From Bauldia sp. (GTDB lineage: Bacteria > Pseudomonadota > Alphaproteobacteria > Rhizobiales > Kaistiaceae): 64,000 nt of DNA. Below are positions 46,014 through 54,709 of the stretch, in pieces. The notes under the pieces were generated by a model. It made no database searches. It had not been told where the DNA came from and worked only from the letters and a program-made list of their open reading frames with translations. The stretch lies in assembly GCA_026126025.1 (NCBI GenBank), contig JAHCJZ010000004.1:124001-188000 (forward strand), in the 5' to 3' direction. A program made the position numbers and the translations under genes. How positions within the stretch are numbered: the first letter of the stretch is position 1; each line of letters begins with the position of its first letter.

Positions 46014-46253
46014 CTATGCCGTCCCGGTCCCGCCCGTCCTCGCGAGCTTCGCTCGCTGCGCCGCCTCGAACTTCCGCCGCACCTCCGAGCCCTGGTCCTT
46101 GATCGTCTTCAGCACGCCCGCGAGCTCGGCCGCGGGGATCAGCACCTGCGCCTCGGTGCCGTCCTCGGCCATCAGCGTCAGCGTGTAGAACTTGCCGGTG
46201 GTCGACAGCGCCAACCTGTACTTGTGCAGAATGAAGCGGGTCGGGGTCGTCAT
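46014..46253 (-). CDS. Small conserved-looking protein of unknown function
   Basis: 79 residues from ATG 46253, which has an excellent ribosome site (GGAGG, four bases spacing). TTPTRFILHKYRLALSTTGK and FYTLTLMAEDGTEAQVLIPA suggest a small beta-sheet, followed by a charged C-terminal helix (KDQGSEVRRKFEAAQRAKLA). Strong third-position GC supports a real gene. No family recognised. Confidence 0.65.
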   Translation of the reverse strand: MTTPTRFILHKYRLALSTTGKFYTLTLMAEDGTEAQVLIPAAELAGVLKTIKDQGSEVRRKFEAAQRAKLARTGGTGTA

Positions 46254-46438
46254 CGAACCTCCTTGATCGCCGGCGGCGAGCGTCATGAAACTGACAAAGG
46301 CCGGCGCGCGGCGGCGGTCAAGCGGCGGCTCCGCTGCAATCCCCGTTTCGCGCCGCCGCGCCAGCGTTTGTCCTTGACGCGGCGCGGCCGGCCTTGTGTT
46401 GTTCCGCCGTCTTCGGAACGCGCCATTCGCGAGGTGTC

Positions 46439-47356
46439 ATGTCGGCGACTTTCCGCCCCCGTCGAAGCGTGCTCTTCCTGCCCGGCGGCAATGCCCGGGC
46501 GCTGAGCAAGGCGGAGACGCTGCCGGCGGACGTGCTGGTGTTCGACCTTGAGGACGCCGTCACGCCGGAGAACAAGGAGAGCGCGCGCCGCATGGTGGCC
46601 TCCGCCATCGCCGAGCGCGACTATGGCGAGCGCGAGCTGATCGTGCGGATCAACGGCCTCGATTCGCGCTGGGCGGCCGGCGACATCGCCGCGGTCGTGC
46701 CGCTCCAGCCCGACGGCCTCCTGGTGCCCAAGATCTCCCGCGCCGAGGACGTGCGCCGCGTCCGCGCCGCGCTCCGCGCCGCCGGCGCCGAGACCAATGT
46801 CGCGATCTGGGCGATGATGGAGACGCCGCTCGCGGTGCTCAACGCCGCCGCGATCGCCGCGACCAGCCGCGATTCCGGCGCGCCGCTCGAAGGCTTCGTC
46901 ATCGGCACCAACGACCTCGCCGCCGAGACCGAGATCAGGCCCGGCCCCGACCGCGCGCCGATGCTCTCCTGGCTGACGACCTGCCTTCTCGCCGCGCGCG
47001 CCTACGGCATCTCGATCGTCGATGGCATCTACAACGACTTCAACAACGCCGCCGGCTTCGCCGCCGAATGCGCGCAGGCCCGCATGCTCGGCATGGACGG
47101 CAAGTCGCTGATCCACCCCAACCAGGTCGAGGTCTGCAACACCACCTTCACCCCGACCGCCGAGGAGCTCGCCTGGGCGCAGTCGATCCTCGCCGCCTTC
47201 GACCGCCCGGAGAATGCCGGCAAGCAGGTCGTCGCCATCTCGGGCCGCACCGTGGAGCGCCTACACGCCCGCCTCGCCCGCCGCATGGTCGCCACCGCCC
47301 ACGCCGCGGAACGGCCCCCCGCGCTCGCCCCGCCCGCCGCCGCGAGCGAAGGCTGA
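46439..47356 (+). CDS. CoA ester lyase, HpcH/HpaI aldolase family (CitE/malyl-CoA lyase-like)
   Basis: 305 residues from ATG 46439 with GAGG four bases upstream. RPRRSVLFLPGGNARALSKA, DVLVFDLEDAVTPENKESAR, the arginine in VRINGLDSRW, IWAMMETPLAVLNAA and FVIGTNDLAAET form the TIM-barrel active site, with the glutamate of METPLA and the aspartate of the IDGIYND-type segment (VDGIYNDFNN) for the magnesium ion. MLGMDGKSLIHPNQVEVCN is also typical. It cleaves or forms a malyl- or citramalyl-CoA type ester; the exact substrate cannot be told. It lies upstream of leuD in many Hyphomicrobiales. Confidence 0.9.
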   Translation: MSATFRPRRSVLFLPGGNARALSKAETLPADVLVFDLEDAVTPENKESARRMVASAIAERDYGERELIVRINGLDSRWAAGDIAAVVPLQPDGLLVPKISRAEDVRRVRAALRAAGAETNVAIWAMMETPLAVLNAAAIAATSRDSGAPLEGFVIGTNDLAAETEIRPGPDRAPMLSWLTTCLLAARAYGISIVDGIYNDFNNAAGFAAECAQARMLGMDGKSLIHPNQVEVCNTTFTPTAEELAWAQSILAAFDRPENAGKQVVAISGRTVERLHARLARRMVATAHAAERPPALAPPAAASEG

Positions 47357-47387
47357 CGGGCGCGACCGCACCCTGGGACAACCAAAG

Positions 47388-47711
47388 ATGGACCCGCAGA
47401 CAGTCTACCTCGACGCCGCTGAGTGGAAAGAAGTGAGGGAATTTCGTGTCGCGCTGCTCCGAGCCGTGGGAGGTCGTGCCGAGGTCTGGGGCAACCATGA
47501 CGGGCTGCTGGAAGAGATCAACTTGCGTGGGGACGAAAACCCAATCAGCGCACCGCTGCGGATAGTGATCGTCAACGCGTACCGGGTGCCCGGGCACGTC
47601 CGGGACGACATCCTGTCAATTCAAGAGGATTTGCCGCTTTCGACCGCGGAGCACGATGTCTACCGTGGACGAAGGCTCGACATACGCATCGAGCTTTTGA
47701 GTAGCGCATAG
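47388..47711 (+). CDS. Barstar-like small protein
   Basis: 107 residues from ATG 47388. AEWKEVREFRVALLRAVGGR and AEVWGNHDGLLEEINL recall barstar, where a helix leads into a Tyr/Trp-Gly-x-N-x-D-A-L segment that binds barnase. ISAPLRIVIVNAYRVPGHVR would be the following strand, and a final strand RRLDIRIELLSS closes the fold. The core motif is altered (WGNHDGLLEEI), so the match is only moderate. It has lower third-position GC than its neighbours, hinting at acquisition. No barnase-type RNase is adjacent. Confidence 0.5.
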   Translation: MDPQTVYLDAAEWKEVREFRVALLRAVGGRAEVWGNHDGLLEEINLRGDENPISAPLRIVIVNAYRVPGHVRDDILSIQEDLPLSTAEHDVYRGRRLDIRIELLSSA

Positions 47712-47747
47712 CCTCGAACCCTTGACCAGGGGACGACGCCCAAGGCG

Positions 47748-48353
47748 TCAGACCCAGGGCCGCGCCGCGCCGGCGGTTTCCTCATACGTCGCGATCGCCG
47801 GCGCCTTCGCCATCGTCAGGCCGATGTCGTCGAGGCCGTTGAGGAGGAGGTGCTTGCGGAAGGCGTCGATCTCGAACTTGACCACCCCGCCGTCCGGGCC
47901 GCGGATCTCCTGCGCCGGCAGGTCGATCGAGATCGTGGCGTTGGCGCCGCGCGAGGCGTCGTCCATCAGCTTGTGGAGGTCGTCCTTGCTGACGGTGATC
48001 GGCAGGATGCCGTTCTTGAAGCAGTTGTTGTAGAAAATGTCGGCGAACGAGGTCGAGATCACGCAGCGTATGCCGAAATCGAGCAGCGCCCAGGGCGCAT
48101 GCTCGCGGCTCGACCCGCAGCCGAAATTGTCCCCCGCGACCAGAATCTGCGCCTTGCGATAGGCCGGCTTGTTGAGGACGAAGTCGGGGTTCTCCGAGCC
48201 GTCGTCGCGATAGCGCATCTCGGCAAGCAGCCCCTTGCCGAGCCCGGTCCGCTTGATCGTCTTCAGGTAGTCCTTCGGGATGATCATGTCGGTGTCGACA
48301 TTGATCAGGTCGAGCGGCGCGGCAACGCCGGTGAGCGTGGTGAAGGGCTGCAT
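47748..48353 (-). CDS. leuD: 3-isopropylmalate dehydratase small subunit
   Basis: 201 residues from ATG 48353, after [28 protein letters not shown] with [14 protein letters not shown], the active-site loop [37 protein letters not shown] and the C-terminal [20 protein letters not shown] are intact. With LeuC it isomerises isopropylmalate. It lies about 3.4 kb from leuC on the same strand. Confidence 0.96.
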   Translation of the reverse strand: MQPFTTLTGVAAPLDLINVDTDMIIPKDYLKTIKRTGLGKGLLAEMRYRDDGSENPDFVLNKPAYRKAQILVAGDNFGCGSSREHAPWALLDFGIRCVISTSFADIFYNNCFKNGILPITVSKDDLHKLMDDASRGANATISIDLPAQEIRGPDGGVVKFEIDAFRKHLLLNGLDDIGLTMAKAPAIATYEETAGAARPWV

Positions 48354-48417
48354 GGCGGATCCTCTTTCGGCCGCTGACATGCGGCCGGAGCGCCGCTTCG
48401 TCAAGGACGGCCCCCGC

Positions 48418-48455
48418 AAGAAAAAAGGAACAGGCGGACGCCGTCCGCCTGTTCC
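48418..48455 (-). terminator. Intrinsic terminator of the SMP-30-like gene
   Basis: GGAACAGGCGGAC (48427-48439) and GTCCGCCTGTTCC (48443-48455) form a perfect 13-bp stem with a three-base loop. Read on the minus strand it is followed at once by TTTTTTCTTG. It lies about 55 bases after the stop of the gene at 48511. This is the clearest rho-independent terminator in the window. Confidence 0.88.
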
Positions 48456-48510
48456 AGGGACAGCCGGGCGCAAAGCGGGAATGGAGCGCGCCCGGCCGGG
48501 AGTCGTGCTG

Positions 48511-49416
48511 CTACGGGAGCGGGAACGCCTTCACGACGAACGGCGTGGTTTCGCCGCCACCCTGCATGGCAGCGAACTGTCCCTCGACCACGTAGATCGT
48601 GTCCCCGATCTGAGCGACGCCGGTCGGGCCGCCTGCGAGGCCGCTGGCGATCTCGGTGACCGTCGCATTGTCCCCGTCGACCGTGACGAGAGAGACGCGG
48701 GCACCCTGTGCTTCGGCGATGAGAAGCCCCGTGCCGTCCTCGGTGGTGCGCATGCCGTCCGGCCCACTCAGCGGCTCGGAGAGCGTGAGCGGCGTCAGCG
48801 TCACCGGATCCTCGCCGAGATTCACGCGGTAGAGGGCGCCGGTCATGAGGTCGTTGGCGTAGAGCGTGCCGCCCAGAAACGCGATTCCGTCGAGGCCGGC
48901 ATAGGCGACGTCGGACACCAGCGTCTCGACCGTGCCATCGGTGTTGATCTGGAAGAGCGCGCCGGGGCCGCCGGTGAAGTTGAGACTGGTGACATAGAGC
49001 GTGCCGTCGTCGCCGACCGCCGTGTCGCTGCAGAAGCTGCCCGCCGGGAGCGCATAGGAGCCGGTCTCGGCTGCCGTCGCGAGATCGAACGTCTTCAGCG
49101 TCGCCTCGCCGGAGCCGAACGCGCCGTTCGAGCAGATATAGGCGGTGTCGCCCTCGGCATAGACGCCGGTGACGGTCGCCCCGAGCCCCTCGCTGATCCA
49201 CACCTCGGCTTCGGTCCCGCCGGGCGCGACGCGATAGATGGTCGACTGGGCGATGCTGCCGATGAGCAGCGCGCCATCGGGGGTCGACGCGATGTTCTCG
49301 GGGAAGACCATCTCCCCAATCGGGATTTCGGCATTCTGCGCGAAGGCCGGACCGGCAAAGAGGGCCGCGGCGGCAACACCGGCGAGGGCAATCGCCCGGC
49401 GGTTGGTCGTGGTCAT
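48511..49416 (-). CDS. SMP-30/gluconolactonase-like exported beta-propeller
   Basis: 301 residues. [20 protein letters not shown] with cleavage after AFA is a signal peptide. Repeating strands such as [50 protein letters not shown] and [20 protein letters not shown] show a six-bladed propeller of the SMP-30/SGL type; the acids of PENIAS, GLDGIA and GPDGM and an Asn are candidate metal ligands. The substrate is unknown, possibly a lactone. It is divergent from a LysR regulator and ends at a strong terminator. Confidence 0.82.
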   Translation of the reverse strand: MTTTNRRAIALAGVAAAALFAGPAFAQNAEIPIGEMVFPENIASTPDGALLIGSIAQSTIYRVAPGGTEAEVWISEGLGATVTGVYAEGDTAYICSNGAFGSGEATLKTFDLATAAETGSYALPAGSFCSDTAVGDDGTLYVTSLNFTGGPGALFQINTDGTVETLVSDVAYAGLDGIAFLGGTLYANDLMTGALYRVNLGEDPVTLTPLTLSEPLSGPDGMRTTEDGTGLLIAEAQGARVSLVTVDGDNATVTEIASGLAGGPTGVAQIGDTIYVVEGQFAAMQGGGETTPFVVKAFPLP

Positions 49417-49504
49417 AGGAGAGGCTCCAATATCGGTTGGGGGATTGAGCCAACCTCACCTAGGGCACGCCGACCCCTGTGCGTAGAGCGCGATTGCGCC
49501 TATG

Positions 49505-49527
49505 ATTCATGCTCGGGAGGCATGAAT
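49505..49527 (+). promoter_or_regulatory. Dyad over the lysR ribosome site and start
   Basis: ATTCATGC (49505-49512) and GCATGAAT (49520-49527) form a perfect 8-bp inverted repeat with a seven-base spacer; the GGGAGG ribosome site lies in the spacer and right arm, and the start ATG begins at 49526. It contains T-N11-A, the LysR box. It could be an autoregulatory operator or an RNA hairpin that hides the ribosome site. Confidence 0.6.
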
Positions 49528-50434
49528 GAGCGACCGCCTTGCCGCGATGGAGACGTTCGTGCGCGTGGTCGATGGCGGCAGCTTCTCGGCCGCCGCCAAA
49601 TCGACCGGCGTGTCGCAGCCCCATGTCAGCAAGATCGTGGCGGGGCTGGAGAAGCGCCTCGGCGCCCGGCTTCTCAACCGCACCACCCGGCACATCACCG
49701 CCACCGAGGCGGGGCTTGCCTTCTACGAGCGCTGCAAGGCGGCGCTCACCGCCATCGACGACGCCGAGACCGAAGCCCGCATCGGCCAGGGCGCGATCCG
49801 CGGCCTGCTGCGCATCAACACCTCGGCGATGGCCGGAAGCGCGCTGGTGCTTCCCGCGATCCTTGCGTTTCGCGAATCCCATCCCGGCGTCCGCATCGAG
49901 GTCGCGGTCGACGACCGCCGCATCGACCCGGTGCAGGAGGGCGTCGACCTCATCGTGCGCTCCGGCCAGCTGACCGACTCCACGCTCGTCGCCCGCCGCG
50001 CCGGCTTCGCTCCCCTCGTGCTTGTCGCCGCGCCGGCCTATCTCGTCGGCAGGCCCGCGCCGGCGACGGTGAAGGACCTCGAGGACCACGCCGTGGTCCT
50101 GATCGGCCGCAACCGCGGCCCCTTCGACCTGCGCAGCCCGGACCGCAGCGGCGCGATCCACACCGCGCGGATCGACGGCCCGGTCGCGGTCGGCAACGCC
50201 CTCCTCGCCCGCGACGCCTGCCTTGCCGGCGCCGGCATCGCCTTCCTGCCGCGCTTCTTCGGCGACGACCTCATCGCCGCCGGCCGCCTCGTCGAGATCC
50301 TGCCGGACTTCACGATGCCGCGGCTCGAGATCAACCTCGTCCACCCCTTCGGCCGCGCCCCGCCCCGCAAGGTCGGCGCCTTCATCGACCTCGCCATCGC
50401 CCTCTGGCGCCGCGAAGGTTGGGTGGAGGAATAG
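49526..50434 (+). CDS. LysR family transcriptional regulator
   Basis: 302 residues. The N-terminal winged helix reads RLAAMETFVRVVDGGSFSAA, then STGVSQPHVSKIVAGLEKRL and GARLLNRTTRHITATEAGLA, the standard LysR head. The periplasmic-binding-like effector domain starts near residue 90 (RGLLRINTSAMAGSALVLPA). It is divergent from the SMP-30-like gene, the classic arrangement for a LysR regulator and its target, with about 110 bases between them. The effector is unknown. Confidence 0.94.
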   Translation: MSDRLAAMETFVRVVDGGSFSAAAKSTGVSQPHVSKIVAGLEKRLGARLLNRTTRHITATEAGLAFYERCKAALTAIDDAETEARIGQGAIRGLLRINTSAMAGSALVLPAILAFRESHPGVRIEVAVDDRRIDPVQEGVDLIVRSGQLTDSTLVARRAGFAPLVLVAAPAYLVGRPAPATVKDLEDHAVVLIGRNRGPFDLRSPDRSGAIHTARIDGPVAVGNALLARDACLAGAGIAFLPRFFGDDLIAAGRLVEILPDFTMPRLEINLVHPFGRAPPRKVGAFIDLAIALWRREGWVEE

Positions 50435-50491
50435 CCAGTGGCGTTCAATCACCCGCGATGAAGGCGACACCTCCTTCCGGGGCGACCCGAA

Positions 50492-51052
50492 TTAGAACGG
50501 TTCTGGCCGCGTCTCGGTGATGAGGTTGAGCACGCGGTAGTCCGCGGGCAGCACGAAGTCGCTCCGCCACAGGCCAACGCCTCCGGCCCGCGCCGCTTCC
50601 TCCGCCGCAACATAGGCGTCGGTCTCGTCCGGACGCGCCACGGCAAAACCGGACCGCACGAGCATCTCACCGAGATCGAGCCCGTCGATCGAGCAGGTGC
50701 CGAGCACGCGGCGATAGACGTCCCGCTCGCTCAGCACTTCGCATATCACCGTGCCGAGCGAGGAGATCATCTCGAGCTCGCGCACTGCCACCGCGTGACA
50801 CTCCCACATCTTGCCCTCGATCCGGCAGAACTGCCCGCGGTCGATCGAGTCGAGGCCGAAGAGCAGGATGGTCGTCTCGCCCAACATCAGCGCGTCGGAA
50901 TCGACTACGACAACTTCACCCGTGACCAGGTAGGGGATTTGCGCCGCTATAGCGTCGATGAGTCCTTCCATCGACAACTCCTGCCCGACGGCCGGAGGTG
51001 ACGACACCAAGATTGCCGTCATGGTAGCTGCCAGCCATGCTGTCTGTCTCAT
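50492..51052 (-). CDS. Exported thermonuclease-like (SNase fold) protein, catalytic residues unclear
   Basis: 186 residues from ATG 51052, after GGGAGG. A signal peptide (RQTAWLAATMTAILVSSPPA) ends before QELSMEG. The domain GEVVVVDSDALMLGETTILL, LFGLDSIDRGQFC, a central YRRVLGTCSIDGLDLGEMLV and RSGFAVARPDETDAYVAAEE to GGVGLWRSDF follows the staphylococcal nuclease OB-fold. The first catalytic arginine position of SNase reads I/L in TTILLFGL, so activity is doubtful. Such secreted SNase-like proteins are common in Hyphomicrobiales. It is convergent with the lysR gene. Confidence 0.75.
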   Translation of the reverse strand: MRQTAWLAATMTAILVSSPPAVGQELSMEGLIDAIAAQIPYLVTGEVVVVDSDALMLGETTILLFGLDSIDRGQFCRIEGKMWECHAVAVRELEMISSLGTVICEVLSERDVYRRVLGTCSIDGLDLGEMLVRSGFAVARPDETDAYVAAEEAARAGGVGLWRSDFVLPADYRVLNLITETRPEPF

Positions 51053-51151
51053 CGCTACCTCCCGCGACCTTGAGTCTAGCCGGACTTGGCGCAAGGCCTC
51101 ACCCGTGAAGCAAGCCGTGCGCCTCGCGCAAGCACGATGGAACATCCTGCG

Positions 51152-51577
51152 CTACCCCGCCGCAGCCTCGATCGCTTCCATGTCCTCGTCGGAGAGGCCG
51201 AAATGGTGGCCGATCTCGTGGATCAGGACGTGGCTGATCACCGAGCCCAGCGTCTCCTCATGCTCGGCCCAGTAGTCGAGGATCGCCCGGCGGTAGAGCC
51301 ACACCGCATTCGGCAGCTGCCCCGTGAAGGGCGTGGCCGAGGCATGGGCGAGGCCGACGCCCTGGAAGAGGCCGAGGAGCTCGAACGGCGATTCCATTTC
51401 GAGCTCGGCGAGGTCCTCGTCATCGGCAAAGTCCGCGACGCGGATGGTGATGCCCGTCGCCAGCAGGCGGAACGCCTCCGGCAGCCGGTCGAACGTCTCC
51501 CGCGCGATCGCCTCGAACACCTCGAGCGACGGCGCGGAAAGCCCGTGCCAGTCGGTAGTACGGTTCGCCGCGCTCAA
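51152..51577 (-). CDS. Metallopeptidase family protein (zincin, HExxH)
   Basis: 141 residues from the TTG at 51577, nine bases after GGAGG; upstream the frame runs into a repeat. SLEVFEAIARETFDRLPEAF, ESPFELLGLFQGVGLAHASA, NAVWLYRRAILDYWAEHEE and the zinc motif ISHVLIHEIGHHFGLSDEDM (HExxH at residues 120-124) define the small DUF1025/zincin-1 family found next to many alphaproteobacterial genes. Substrate unknown; it is cytoplasmic with no signal sequence. Confidence 0.87.
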   Translation of the reverse strand: MSAANRTTDWHGLSAPSLEVFEAIARETFDRLPEAFRLLATGITIRVADFADDEDLAELEMESPFELLGLFQGVGLAHASATPFTGQLPNAVWLYRRAILDYWAEHEETLGSVISHVLIHEIGHHFGLSDEDMEAIEAAAG

Positions 51578-51582
51578 GCCCG

Positions 51583-51697
51583 AACCCTCCCCTGGAGGGA
51601 GGGTCGAAAGCCGAAGGCTTTCGGGGAGGGGGCACGGCCGTGCCACCCTCCCGAAGCTCGCTTCGCGATCTTCGACCTCCCCTCAAGGGGGAGGTTC
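51583..51697. repeat. BIME-like pair of inverted units (family A, copy 4)
   Basis: Unit one (51583-51633) starts AACCCTCCCCTGGAGGGAGG and ends GGCTTTCGGGGAGGGGG; unit two (51645-51696) starts CACCCTCCCGAAGCTCGC and ends AAGGGGGAGGTTCGAA. It abuts the TTG start of the metallopeptidase, so its outer arm supplies that gene's ribosome site. Confidence 0.85.
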
Positions 51698-51752
51698 GAA
51701 CCAAAGCCCGCCGCGGTCATTGCGTAACGCCAGTCATCGGCCGGAGCGAGGC

Positions 51753-53165
51753 TCAGCTCGCCAGCGGCCATTGGCGGATGTCGACGAAGCGGCCTGCGAT
51801 CGCGGCGGCGGCGGCCATCGCAGGCGACACCAGATGGGTGCGGCCCTTGAAGCCCTGGCGGCCCTCGAAATTGCGGTTCGAGGTCGAGGCGCAGCGCTCG
51901 CCGGGCTTCAGCCGGTCGTCGTTCATGGCAAGGCACATCGAGCAGCCCGGCTCGCGCCATTCGAAGCCGGCGTCGAGGAAGATGCGGTCGAGCCCCTCGG
52001 CCTCCGCCTGCTCCTTCACCAGCCCCGAGCCCGGCACCACCATCGCGGCGACTCCGTCATGGACCTTGCGGCCCGCGACCACCTTGGCCGCGGCGCGCAG
52101 ATCCTCGATACGCCCATTGGTGCAGGAGCCGAGGAAGACGTGGTCGATCGTGATGTCCTTGATCGCGGTCCCTGCGGAGAGGCCCATATAGGCGAGCGCG
52201 CGTTCGATGGCGCGGCGCTTGTCGGGGTCGGCGATCGACGCCGGGTCGGGCACCCTGCCTTCGATGGTGACGACGTTCTCCGGGCTGGTCCCCCACGTCA
52301 CCAGCGGCGGCAGGTTCGACGCGTCGAGCTTCACCTCGGTGTCGAAATGCGCGCCGTCGTCGGAACGGAGCGTCTCCCAGTAGCGCCGCGCCATGTCCCA
52401 GGCGGCGCCTTTCGGCGCCTTCGGGCGGTCCTTGATGTAGGCGTAGGTCTTGTCGTCGGGCGCGATCAGGCCGGCGCGTGCGCCGCCCTCGATCGACATG
52501 TTGCAGACCGTCATCCGCCCTTCCATCGACAGCGCGCGGATCGCCTCGCCGGCATATTCCAGGACATGGCCGGTGCCGCCGGCGGTGCCGATCTCGCCGA
52601 TGATGGCGAGGATGATGTCCTTGGCGGTGACGCCCGGCGGCAACGTTCCGTCGACCGTCACGCGCATGTTCTTCGCCTTGCGCTGGATCAGCGTCTGGGT
52701 CGCCAGCACATGCTCGACCTCGGACGTGCCGATGCCGTGCGCCAGCGCGCCGAACGCGCCATGGGTCGAGGTGTGGCTGTCGCCGCAGACGATCGTCATC
52801 CCCGGCAGGGTGAAGCCCTGCTCCGGCCCGACGATGTGGACGATGCCCTGCCGGTGGTCGAGCTCGTTGTAGTACTCGATCCCGAACTCGGCCGCGTTCT
52901 CCGCCAGCGTCGCCACCTGCTCGGCCGACTGCGGATCGCGGATGCCGTGGCTGCGGTCGGTGGTGGGGACGTTGTGGTCGACCACCGCCAGCGTGCGCTG
53001 CGGCGCGCGCACCCCGCGCCCGGCAAGGCGAAGGCCCTCGAAGGCCTGCGGCGAGGTCACCTCATGGACGAGGTGGCGGTCGACATAGAGCAGCGTCGTG
53101 CCGTCATCGGCCTCATCCACAACATGATCGTCCCAGATCTTGTCGTACAGCGTCTTCGCGGTCAT
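51753..53165 (-). CDS. leuC: 3-isopropylmalate dehydratase large subunit
   Basis: 470 residues. [69 protein letters not shown] and the cluster ligands in [20 protein letters not shown] and [13 protein letters not shown] are all present. With LeuD it carries a [4Fe-4S] cluster and isomerises isopropylmalate. The start is 46 bases from the divergent glycosidase gene. In many relatives rplS lies directly beyond it; here about 3.8 kb intervenes. Confidence 0.97.
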   Translation of the reverse strand: MTAKTLYDKIWDDHVVDEADDGTTLLYVDRHLVHEVTSPQAFEGLRLAGRGVRAPQRTLAVVDHNVPTTDRSHGIRDPQSAEQVATLAENAAEFGIEYYNELDHRQGIVHIVGPEQGFTLPGMTIVCGDSHTSTHGAFGALAHGIGTSEVEHVLATQTLIQRKAKNMRVTVDGTLPPGVTAKDIILAIIGEIGTAGGTGHVLEYAGEAIRALSMEGRMTVCNMSIEGGARAGLIAPDDKTYAYIKDRPKAPKGAAWDMARRYWETLRSDDGAHFDTEVKLDASNLPPLVTWGTSPENVVTIEGRVPDPASIADPDKRRAIERALAYMGLSAGTAIKDITIDHVFLGSCTNGRIEDLRAAAKVVAGRKVHDGVAAMVVPGSGLVKEQAEAEGLDRIFLDAGFEWREPGCSMCLAMNDDRLKPGERCASTSNRNFEGRQGFKGRTHLVSPAMAAAAAIAGRFVDIRQWPLAS

Positions 53166-53211
53166 TGGCGGGTCGCGGTTGGTCGGGAATTCGTGGGAAA
53201 TCGAGGCTGAT

Positions 53212-53982
53212 ATGGGATATCGGGGCCGCGCCGGTCAAGGCGGGGCAAGGCTTGCGGCGATCGGCGCCGCGGTGCTCCTGGCCGTGGCGGCGACGCCCGG
53301 CGGCGCGCAGCCGACCGACTGCCGCTTCCTCGACCATGGCGGCTCCCGCTATCTCGCTTGCGAGGTGAACCTCTCGGAAGCCGAGCTGCGGCTGTTCTGG
53401 CAGCGCCCCGACGGCACCCGTTACCTCACCTTCGCCGCGGTCGCCGACGCTCTTGCCGCCGAAGGCGCCCGCCTCAGCGTCGCCACCAATGCCGGCATGT
53501 TCGACGCCGACCACGACCCGATCGGCCTCTATGTCGAGGCCGGCGAGACGCTGGTCTCCGCCAACACCAATGAGGGCTACGGCAATTTCCACCTGCTGCC
53601 GAACGGCGTCTTCTTCTGGGCCGGCGACCGCGCCGGCGTGATGGAGACCAACCGCTTCCTCGCGGAGCGCCCGGCGGCGGACTACGCCACCCAGTCCGGC
53701 CCGCTGCTCCTGATCGACGGCGCGGTGCATCCGCGCTTCCTGCCCGACAGCGATTCCTACAAGCTGCGGAGCGGCGTCGGCATTATCGACCCGCAGCACG
53801 TCGTCTTCGCGATCTCGCGCGATGCGGTGACGTTCTACGATTTCGCGCTGATGTTCCGCGACGCGCTGGGCGTGCGCGATGCGCTCTATCTCGACGGCTC
53901 GATCTCCTCGCTCCGCGCCCCCGCCCTCGACCGCCCCGGCGGCGGCCGCTTCGGCCCGATCCTCGGCGTGGTGGAGCGGTAA
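53212..53982 (+). CDS. Exported phosphodiester glycosidase-like (DUF2233) protein
   Basis: 256 residues from ATG 53212, five bases after GAGG. A signal peptide ends near GGAQ. The domain has [85 protein letters not shown] and [11 protein letters not shown], matching the DUF2233/NAGPA fold of phosphodiester glycosidases. The substrate is not known; a role in envelope polysaccharide is possible. It is divergent from leuC with only 46 bases between. Confidence 0.88.
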   Translation: MGYRGRAGQGGARLAAIGAAVLLAVAATPGGAQPTDCRFLDHGGSRYLACEVNLSEAELRLFWQRPDGTRYLTFAAVADALAAEGARLSVATNAGMFDADHDPIGLYVEAGETLVSANTNEGYGNFHLLPNGVFFWAGDRAGVMETNRFLAERPAADYATQSGPLLLIDGAVHPRFLPDSDSYKLRSGVGIIDPQHVVFAISRDAVTFYDFALMFRDALGVRDALYLDGSISSLRAPALDRPGGGRFGPILGVVER

Positions 53983-53999
53983 AGCGTGACCAATTCTGT

Positions 54000-54127
54000 C
54001 AACCTCCCGCTTGCGGGGAGGTCGAAATCGGCAAGCGGAGCGCCGCCGATTTCGGGAGGGTGTCACTGACCCTCAGCACCCCTCCCCGACGCCTTCGGCG
54101 TCGACCCTCCCGCAAGGGGAGGGTTGA
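54000..54127. repeat. BIME-like pair of inverted units (family A, copy 5)
   Basis: Unit one (54000-54060) starts CAACCTCCCGCTTGCGGGGA with an enlarged inner stem (GAAATCGGC and GCCGATTTC); unit two (54078-54127) starts CACCCCTCCCCGACGCC and ends CAAGGGGAGGGTTGAA. It lies between the convergent glycosidase and nsrR genes. Confidence 0.85.
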
Positions 54128-54159
54128 ACCCTATCGGTCGGTCCGACCACAGCGGCAAC

Positions 54160-54606
54160 CTACGCCGCTTCCGCCGGCGGCAGGCCGAGGGCGAGGCGCA
54201 TCGGGGGGCCGGCGGCGGTGAGGTCGGCCAGCGTGTATCGGTCGAGCGTGCCGAGATAGGCGGCAAGCGCTTCGCCGAGCGCGCCGCGCAGCCGGCAGGC
54301 CGGCGTCAGCACGCAGCTCGCCTCGTCGCCGAAGCAGGCGACCATGCGGAAATCCTCCTCGGTCGTGCGCACCACCTCGCCGATGGTGATCTCCGCCGGC
54401 GGCCGGCGGAGCCGGAGACCGCCGCCGCGGCCGCGCACCGTCTCGATGAAGCCGGCCTGGCCGAGCTGCTGCGCCACCTTCATGAGGTGGTTGCGCGAGA
54501 CCCGGTAGCGGTCGGCCACGGTCTGGATCGTCGCCTGCCCCGGCGGATCGAGCGCCAGGAACATCAGGAGCCGCAGCGAGAGGTCGGTGTAGAGGGTGAG
54601 CCGCAT
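54160..54606 (-). CDS. nsrR: Rrf2 family regulator, NsrR type
   Basis: 148 residues. RLTLYTDLSLRLLMFLALDP, TIQTVADRYRVSRNHLMKVA and GFIETVRGRGGGLRLRRPPA are the Rrf2 winged helix. Cysteines C91, C98 and C104 (ACFGDEASCVLTPACRL) are in the position of the iron-sulfur ligands of NsrR, the NO-sensing repressor; the spacing (6, 5) differs slightly from E. coli. The divergent operon encodes a truncated globin, and a perfect NsrR-type operator lies in front of it, which fixes the assignment. A half-site AAGATGCAT lies beside its own start, suggesting autoregulation. Confidence 0.88.
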   Translation of the reverse strand: MRLTLYTDLSLRLLMFLALDPPGQATIQTVADRYRVSRNHLMKVAQQLGQAGFIETVRGRGGGLRLRRPPAEITIGEVVRTTEEDFRMVACFGDEASCVLTPACRLRGALGEALAAYLGTLDRYTLADLTAAGPPMRLALGLPPAEAA

Positions 54607-54635
54607 TGTCGCATCCTAAAGATGCATAGGAGATA

Positions 54636-54693
54636 TTGCTTTAGCCTCTCGGTCGCAATATAGCGTCCAAAAGATGCACATGTGATGCATCTT
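54636..54693 (+). promoter_or_regulatory. Promoter with NsrR operator for the membrane protein-globin operon
   Basis: TTGCTT (54636-54641), a 17-base spacer and TATAGC (54659-54664) form a plausible sigma-70 promoter. At 54671-54693 AAGATGCA, seven bases and TGCATCTT make the 23-bp NsrR-type palindrome; the perfect dyad extends to CCAAAAGATGCA / TGCATCTTTTGG (54667-54697). It overlaps the expected transcription start, so NsrR would block the operon until NO destroys its cluster. Confidence 0.82.
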
Positions 54694-54709
54694 TTGGGGA
54701 GACACAATC

